In this document: piece by piece, positions 57,381 through 64,000 of the stretch | Layout of the letters: each line of letters starts with the position of its first letter | Numbering within the stretch: the stretch's first letter is position 1 | Assembly: GCF_009730915.1 (NCBI RefSeq) | Contig: NC_052481.1 | Coordinates: forward strand, 2,294,001-2,358,000 | Length of the DNA: 64,000 nt | Direction: 5' to 3' | Source: Dioscorea cayenensis subsp. rotundata | Lineage: Eukaryota > Streptophyta > Magnoliopsida > Dioscoreales > Dioscoreaceae | Program-made: the position numbers and the translations under genes | Notes under the pieces: model-generated | Seen by the model: only the letters and a program-made list of their open reading frames with translations | What the model was told of the DNA's origin: nothing | The model's database searches: none

Positions 57381-58240
57381 TTGGGGTTTAGAATGAAACT
57401 CATACATAGAGATCACTTATCTCTTTCCCCACATTACCAACCATCTGCCACCTCCGAAGATCGAATATGGGCTATGATTGACCGTTTTATGTCTCGTGCT
57501 CATTACATCTCATCCATCATCTCCGGCACTAGTTATAGTACTGAATCTATTGATAGTTCTAATGGCTATAGCAGTTACAGCGGCTGCGGTGGTGGTCATG
57601 GGAGTGTATATGCTAGCATTGCTTCTTCACTATTATCAGCAGCAACAACATTAATGTACACTCAAAAGTGATCCCCAACAATGCCGACTACCTAAACGAG
57701 TTAGAGATCGGCACACCACCAGTCAAGATCATGGGCATAACCGACACCGACTATGCCATGATATGGACCCAATGCTAGCAATGTTGTCACTGCTACAATC
57801 AAGCAGATCCTATCTTCGATCCTGGCCAATCATCCACATCTGCCATGCAAGCGCCTCCGAGATCTACAACGACGTCAACCAATGAGAGTACCTGGAAATA
57901 TACACCGAAAATTCTGTAACTCTTGGCAAACTTGGCAGGGACACGTTCACTTTCTCTTCAGATCACTCTTCCACCATCTCCGGTATTGCTTTCGGCTGCT
58001 CTACCGACAGCGAGGGGTTATTCCAGAAGAATGTATATGGGATAATTGGCCTTAGAGCTGGAGGTGTGTCACTAGTGTGGCAGTTGGAACTCTTCCATCC
58101 GCAAAAAGTACTCTTATTGTTTGGTTTCATACACAGAAAAGAACACCACTTCAACTCTTTACTTGGGCGATAATGCAACTGCCACTACTGCCGGTCCCGG
58201 CCTAGTTACAATTCCCATGGTTCTCCCTCTTGATATTTTC
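57381..58240 (+). pseudogene. Aspartic protease (nepenthesin-like) pseudogene
   Basis: Broken copy of a plant A1-family aspartic protease. The N-terminal propeptide-like part is recognisable (MKLIHRDHLSLSPHY at 57,393), then a Ser-rich region. After a frame change, 57,680 onward reads NADYLNELEIGTPPVKIMGI followed by TDTDYAMIWTQC and an in-frame stop; intact enzymes have an Asp-Thr/Ser-Gly-Ser catalytic motif there, and the Gly is replaced by Asp. Later pieces give YNQADPIFDPGQSST, FAFGCS-like IAFGCSTDSEGLF and YGIIGLRAGGVSLV. Several frameshifts and stops, the lost active site and a missing second lobe show it is dead. A candidate LTR follows directly. Confidence 0.8.
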
Positions 58241-58281
58241 TACATGATCTCGTTAGAGTCCGTCTTTATACACATAATTAT

Positions 58282-58784
58282 TGTAAAATATAGGACCGAA
58301 TAGAGCAGTACAGTAGTAAAATAAATAAAAATAATACTGAAAAATAAAGGACACAAAGATGTTACGTGGAAAACTCCTAAATAATTAGGGTAAAAAACCA
58401 CGGACAAAGATAGAAGAATTTACTAAGTGGAAAAATTCCAAGAATTACAAACTCTCTAATAACAAGGAGAAAACCAGAACTCTCTCTTATAATAGAAGAA
58501 TGGACTAACTCTAAAAATTTTTTTTTTTTCCACACTTTTCTTCTTTCTAATTTCCTCTCACTCTCACTTGTTTCTTCAATTGATTCTTTACTCAAGCTGT
58601 GTTTGAATGAGAAGCTCATCTTCTCTGTTTATAGAGAGGAACCAACCCACAAATCCACACAAAACCAAAAGCTTCATGTTGATGCTTTAATGAGCCCTTG
58701 GTTTATAATCCATGGATTAAGAGGCCATTAATTTTGGGTTAATTGATTTGGAGTTGGTTTTGGGCCATTGATTTTGGGCCAACA
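58282..58784 (-). mobile_element. Candidate solo LTR (Copia-like)
   Basis: Read on the minus strand it begins TGTTGGCCCAAAATCAATGG and ends TATTTTACA. It holds a CCGTGGTTTTTTACCC and GGAGTTTTCCACGTAAC pair, wording common in Copia LTRs of plants. The flanking pentamers (ATTAT and ATAAA) do not match, so the boundaries are not proven. The 80-codon minus frame inside is not a gene. Confidence 0.4.
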
Positions 58785-58799
58785 ATAAATAGTCGACTC

Positions 58800-60162
58800 T
58801 AGCACGGCACTCACCTACATATCAATTAGCGTATGAAGCAGATTAATGGAGAACTTGACCAGCATGGTAAATCTTACCAAAGTTGTTGATTCTCAGAATC
58901 AATTGCCACATTGTTTCTCACATTCTGTCAAAGCTCCTCCCTATCTTTTTCCGAACATTACTTTCAATTTCATTAGGACGCTGACGCATGATAATTCATG
59001 TCTTTTTTTCACTTGTCTGGGAGTGTTAGAAAGTTTTTTTTTTTTGGGTTCTTTTTACATGTTTATTTAGAAATTTAAGAAATATTAAATAAACTTCTAT
59101 CAATAATTTTTAATAAAATCATGTATATTTGTTATTAAATCTATAAAAATATTAAATTATATACAATTAATGATATGAATTCACTGAACAATGTGAAGCT
59201 TGTCATAGAGCAGAAAGTTCAAAAACTCTACTGACATTGAGTCATGATTGGAAAATAATATAAACTGAATTTTCAATTTGAAATTTTTTGATATCTAGAT
59301 TGGTTTAAGCCTAAACAAGATTTAAGTTCATAGGGATTATTAGGAGATAAATTATTTTCTTAAAGATTAATACCTACTTTGCACTAATTAAATCCCAATT
59401 AAAACAAAAAAAAAGAAGATCGCCTATGAAATTTTCATGCATGATAGATATTTATATATATATATATATATATATATTATAAAGGCAATGAATATGATAA
59501 ATCTCTCTCATGTTTTTTTTTTTTCCTAGGACAGACATGTATGATAGTGTAATAAATTGGTCCGACATCATCCACTGCATAATGCAATGGTTGTTAATCT
59601 CTATATTTTACTTAAAATTCATATAATGATGTCTTAAAAAATTTTCTTACAAAAGAACGCTCTATCCATATCTCTCATTTAAAGCTATTAATTAAAAATA
59701 AATTAGAGATAATTGTCTTTAAAGTACTAAATTTTGGAATAAATCCAACAAAAAAAATATTTTTTTTTCCCAATTTAACCCCCGAAATAATATATTTCAC
59801 ACCAACCTCTAGAGTTTATATATATATATATATATATATTGGGTAATAAATTACAACTGAGTCTTTTGAATTCTCACCATAAAATAAATCCTTTATTTAA
59901 TCAAAGATGAGTGAATTTCTCAAAGTAAAACAAATAAAAATTCAATAAAACCTTCCTCCTTTCCAAGATGGTAACAAGTTCTGATCCAACATACAACACA
60001 AGAGACACATTCATAACTCAGTATAACATTTTAAATCAAATAAGATGACACCTTCCCTCCCAACTTCAAGTGAGTTACACATTCCCACCCTTCAATTTCC
60101 ATGGAAAGGAAAAGAATTATATCTTCTATAATAACATTTGGATGAGAAACAAAGATGCTCAG
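58800..60162. other. AT-rich spacer
   Basis: 3' flank of the TBC gene plus AT-rich DNA with TA runs near 59,455 and 59,818. No gene or defined element seen. Confidence 0.55.
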
Positions 60163-63100
60163 CTAAATCTTGTCGTGAAGAGTAACGACGAGATCATGGG
60201 CGTCGTCGAGCAGTTTCCAAACATCTAGTTGCCCAGTCATGCTGTTGCACTCCCTTAATATCTCATCCATACTGCTGTATCTCTCAATTATCAGTTTTCG
60301 CCTTTGTAGGACACTGGCAGCAATGGCGAACAACAGCAGGTCGTCGGTGGGCGGGGCACGTAACCTTATCCTTCCCCACACTGACTTTCCGATCCCTGCT
60401 CGGATTGCTGCCTGGTCAGCCCACATTACCTCCCACAAACACAATGTTTGCTCGAAACTCAGCTCCCTTCGGAACATGACCACAACCATCCTGTACACGA
60501 AGAAGCAGTCCTCAGCTCGCAGCTTCTCGAGATGTCTGTACAGGTGTGAGTCCTTGTATTTAATTATCTTGGAGACCATGCTCAGCTGTCTGCGGATGCC
60601 CACTTCGTCAAGCCTGAAATTGTGCCGGGCTTTCCTCATGAACCCAACGAAGCACCAGAAGGCCTCATGGTCCTCCTCCATCACAGAAATTATTGGTGAC
60701 AAGAGGTCACTCATCCCTTGGCAGTAACCGATCTCTGGGTCGTAGAGTGCATAGGCTTCTAGTATGGCAACCAGACGGGAAGCATGGTAGATCATGCACG
60801 GCTCCAAGTGGTCATAGTCTTCTAGTCCAACAGCCGAAGCAGATTGGTGCGCCTTCTCCTCTGAAACTTCGGCTTGTGTTGGGAAGTATAAGGCCCACTC
60901 TGCATTGGCTCGCAGAGCATCTTTACGAATGATCCGTTGCCATGTTGTGAAGTCCTCTGGTGTTCGATTAGATTTTAAGAAATCACCTCTCTTAATTGAA
61001 GCTGTTCTAGTGAATTTTGGATCAGTCTCAATGCTCTCTTCTGTTGGCATGTTGTCGTTTTCATCTTCGTCGGAGGATTCGGTGTCAGATGATTCTGTTT
61101 CCATTGTAGATGGATCTGACTGAGTGACTCCACTGGTGTTTTCTTCAATGTTACCAGAGTTTGAGGCAGAGACTTCATCCTGCAGCCTTAGGTCTGGATT
61201 GCAGTCATCTGGATCATCACCCCAGATGGAGATGGAAGGCCTTGCCCCAAATTCCCCTTCAGAGCCAGGAGATTCAGGGTCTTCGTCGTAGATGGGGCTT
61301 TCTGCATTATTAATTTCACCTATTCCCTTTATTTCCTTATAGGACTTGTTACATGGCTTCATAATTTGTCGACATTGTCGTCTCAACTTCTCATACTCTT
61401 TCCTGCGTAACAAACACAACATAGGCTATGTTATGCAAAGCTGCATCTGATAATTACTGCTAAAAACATATTTAATTAAGTATCAGGATGATCACTATGG
61501 TGACAATCATACTCAAATTTATCTTCTCTGTAATAAGTCGAAGAAAGGAAAAAGAACTTCACCAAATCACTTTGCTCAAAGAAAAAAGTAAAAGAAAAAG
61601 AACCGTGCCAAATAACTTTGCTCCAAAAAGAAAGAAAAAGGGAAAGAATGATATTAATCATGGATCCACAATGTCACACACATGTTCATACAGTCATACT
61701 ATAGGTTTGGTTAACCCAAAGAGTTTTCCTAGTATCCTAGAAAAGAACATTACTAATGGATAAACTAAAATTACTGCTAATAAAAATGTTAAAAGCTGTC
61801 AATACCTTTTCTTTCTTTTGGTGGCATTTCTTTTTTCTTCAGAACTGTGCAGGTCATAGCTGCATAATAAGAACATTGGAATCAGGTAAAGGGACTGCTC
61901 ATCATTGTGTAGCTCCTACTTTATATACTTTAAAAAAGAAAAAACTAAAAAACTGAAAAGATATTGTGTCAGCATATCCAACATGATACTACTACACTAC
62001 AAAGTGATAACATAATATTTGATTAAAGTAAATGTTCTTCACAAACAGTGGTGATGAGAGTTTGCAAGCTATAAAGATGCAACAGTAACATATTTCACAT
62101 TGTAATTTTATTCCTCAATCATCCGTGGGAAATTTACTTCAGAAAAATCTTGTTACAAAACATGAAAACCTAATACACAAGTGCATGTAAGAGCATGACT
62201 TGATCCATTAGATAGCATATAAAATGAATCCGAGACTCAAATAATTTCCTGAAGTATATAACAGAAAGTGTGCACGTATGTAAAAATAGTTCAGCAAATA
62301 ATATGTTTAGAAAACTTACACTCCAAGTAGGAAAGGCCAAACCTCCGCCCTGATACTTGGATCAACTCCCTGCATAGAATTTAAAGAGAACTGTCGGATG
62401 ACCACTTGATCACTATAAGCATATCCGGACAAAATACTGGAATAGAAAGCTTTGCCCACATCGGATCAGACGAATAGCACCAAGCTATTGGATAAGCACT
62501 ACGTGACAATAAAATGATATTTGAACCTTCTATCTTAAAGTTCACTACCATGTGGCACACATTCAACCATTTCGGAGCAACTCAGTGTGGGCAAGAATTT
62601 AACAAAATAGGAGAATTTAATTTAGTACTTACTGCAGAGCGAACTTTTTTAAGAAACTTGACACCTCCATCACGAAGCTTTCCGTCTTGTGAAAACAAAG
62701 CGCTCCACTGTCGACGAGAAAGTGCATGTTTCCTTTTCCTTCTGGACCATGGGGATTTAAGGCTACCTCTGCAAACAATGAAGTTGCAACAGACCAAAGT
62801 TAAAATATAAAATAGAAAGAATGGGCAATCAAAAAAACCAATCAGTATAAAAATACTTGATCCACAAAACACTACCTGCATGAGCAGAACAACAAAATTG
62901 GCAAAGAAAACAGCGAAAAAAATATAAAGAGAACAATTACAGTATGATCCAATATAGAAAGAAATCGGAATAGAGAAGTACGTGGCAATTTTCCAAAAGA
63001 AAGAAGCAGAAAAAAAAAAGACTCAAATTGAACATATTTGTATCATGATCAAACAGCTGATTTTTTATTTCTACACAAGTTTAGAAAATAGAAAGCTCTT

Positions 63101-63830
63101 AATACAATACTGCCCATTTGGATCCACTTTCTAGCACTAAAGGAACAACCCTAACACAAGCATAGGATGCATCAAAAGCTATAGTGCCGAGCATTTGAAA
63201 TTTCATCCATTTAACTTTAATCCAGTGAAGGATCACACGTGAAATACTCTAACTGCAATTTCTATAGAAATTTGCCAAAGAGATGTTCATGAGTCATTGA
63301 ACTAAATTTACTCCCAAGAGGAAAATTTTCATGGCATAGAAGATGATTTAGGAGGAAAAACTTCAAAAACGGATGCATCTCACATTGCAAGGAATTAACA
63401 CCAAGCATCCAAGTTTGTGAGTGGGAATTCTTAAAATACTAGAATTCAAACATCCATGCTAGCAATGCATAGATCTCTAAAACTGCAAGTTATGGAAAGA
63501 AACAAAAGAAAAGGAGCTCCAAAAACTCAAGCAGAGCATCAAATGCGAAAAAAAAAAAGTCCAATCTTTGCAACGTTCAAGACCCAAAGATTTAAAATTG
63601 GTTTCATCTTCCCTTATCTAAGTTCAATTGCAGCAATTTCAAAGGGAAAGCAGGACTCACCGATCCGGATGCGGGATGTGTGGAGTGGAAGAGGGCAAGG
63701 AAGAGGAGTTAGAGGACGCGATGATGAGGATCGATCTCAGATGAATCCAAGAAGACGAAGCGGAAGACGATGAGGGCGACGGAGAGGCGGACGACGACGA
63801 CGAAGTATGCGATCGTCTCAGCGCTTTCAT
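60163..63830 (-). CDS. TBC-domain Rab GTPase-activating protein
   Basis: Five exons on the minus strand: 63830-63661, 62768-62633, 62369-62320, 61859-61806, 61402-60163; 1650 bases, 549 residues, all phases close. TBC proteins switch off Rab GTPases in membrane traffic. The N-terminus (MKALRRSHTSSSS...WIHLRS) is Ser-rich and followed by LKSPWSRRKRKHAL, DGKLRDGGVKFLKKVRSAGVDPSIRAEVWPF (split across exons) and LLGVYDLHSS, the conserved start of plant TBC1D15/Gyp7-like GAPs. A long acidic insert (about 165-270) separates it from the catalytic core. There the arginine finger sits in IxxDxxR (Ile295, Asp298, Arg301; RKDALRAN) and the glutamine finger in YCQG (Tyr363, Gln365), both intact. The C-terminus ends KLLDDAHDLVVTLHDKI. 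The Rab partner cannot be told from sequence. The 5' leader has a short upstream ORF. Confidence 0.93.
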
Positions 63831-64000
63831 TTACTAATTACTACTACTCCTACAACAACAACAACCAGGTGGCGGCGATGGCGGAGATGATTGACTACCA
63901 AGGAAAAGAGATAAGCACGACGGCCATGGCCGTGCCGCCGACGAGCAGCAAAAAGCCGCCGCCTGAACTCCAGATCACAGCTCCTCGCTGCTCCACCTCC
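63831..64000 (-). promoter_or_regulatory. 5' leader of the TBC gene with a 10-codon upstream ORF
   Basis: Directly upstream of the TBC start codon lies a GC-rich leader with (GTT)n/(TAG)n-like triplets. On the minus strand an ATG at 63,927-63,925 opens MAVVLISFPW and stops at 63,897-63,895, 64 bases before the main ATG. Its context GGCCATGG is good for initiation. The transcription start is probably in or beyond this stretch, so whether the uORF is in the mRNA is inferred. Confidence 0.5.

Noticed and set aside
60239-60727. 162-codon plus-strand frame inside the TBC gene
   Set aside because: Antisense shadow of the TBC catalytic exon.

Overview
The window is plant nuclear DNA. It is AT-rich, genes have GT-AG introns, several proteins start with Ser/Thr-rich plastid transit peptides, and the spaces are filled with MITEs, tRNA-derived SINEs, a solo LTR and Mutator/LINE relics. 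The TAC1-like gene lines up well with rice TAC1 and several elements resemble monocot families (Stowaway, Micron), so a GC-poor, non-grass monocot is my best guess; the species cannot be fixed from sequence alone.

Layout: 1-2.7 kb is the 3' part of a Mutator-like (MULE) transposon. 3.0-20.0 kb is a gene-dense block: a plastid HpcH/HpaI-type aldolase (-), the rhodanese-like protein STR14 (+), an ATAD1/Msp1-type AAA ATPase (-), a plastid membrane protein of unknown function (-) and an intronless F-box/LRR protein (-). 20-30 kb is a repeat block: LINE relic with a SINE inside, MULE N-terminal relic, minisatellite, and a 2.97-kb solo LTR with a perfect 5-bp target-site duplication. 30.7-38.7 kb is a plastid DUF4079 membrane protein whose third intron is 7.0 kb long because of local duplications and at least two DNA-transposon insertions. 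38.7-44.9 kb is intergenic with SINEs and MITEs. 44.9-46.2 kb is a TILLER ANGLE CONTROL 1 (IGT family) gene, 48.1-49.9 kb a tail-anchored cytochrome b5, 50-57 kb a gene-free repeat zone that includes a roughly 1.9-kb inverted-repeat element, 57.4-58.3 kb a dead aspartic protease, and 60.2-63.8 kb a TBC-domain Rab GAP whose 5' leader carries a small upstream ORF.

The genes are ordinary single plant genes and do not form an operon-like system; several are plastid-targeted (aldolase, STR14, the unknown membrane protein, DUF4079). I rebuilt exon structures by hand from splice consensus, frame continuity and family similarity. All multi-exon models close in frame; the TAC1 model needs one weak donor. 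The most distinctive material is the mobile-element record: five insertions with clear target-site duplications (three SINEs, the solo LTR, and a hAT-like MITE supported by a paralogous empty site), three Micron-like MITEs all sitting in TA microsatellites, and the large palindromic element at 55.3-57.2 kb.
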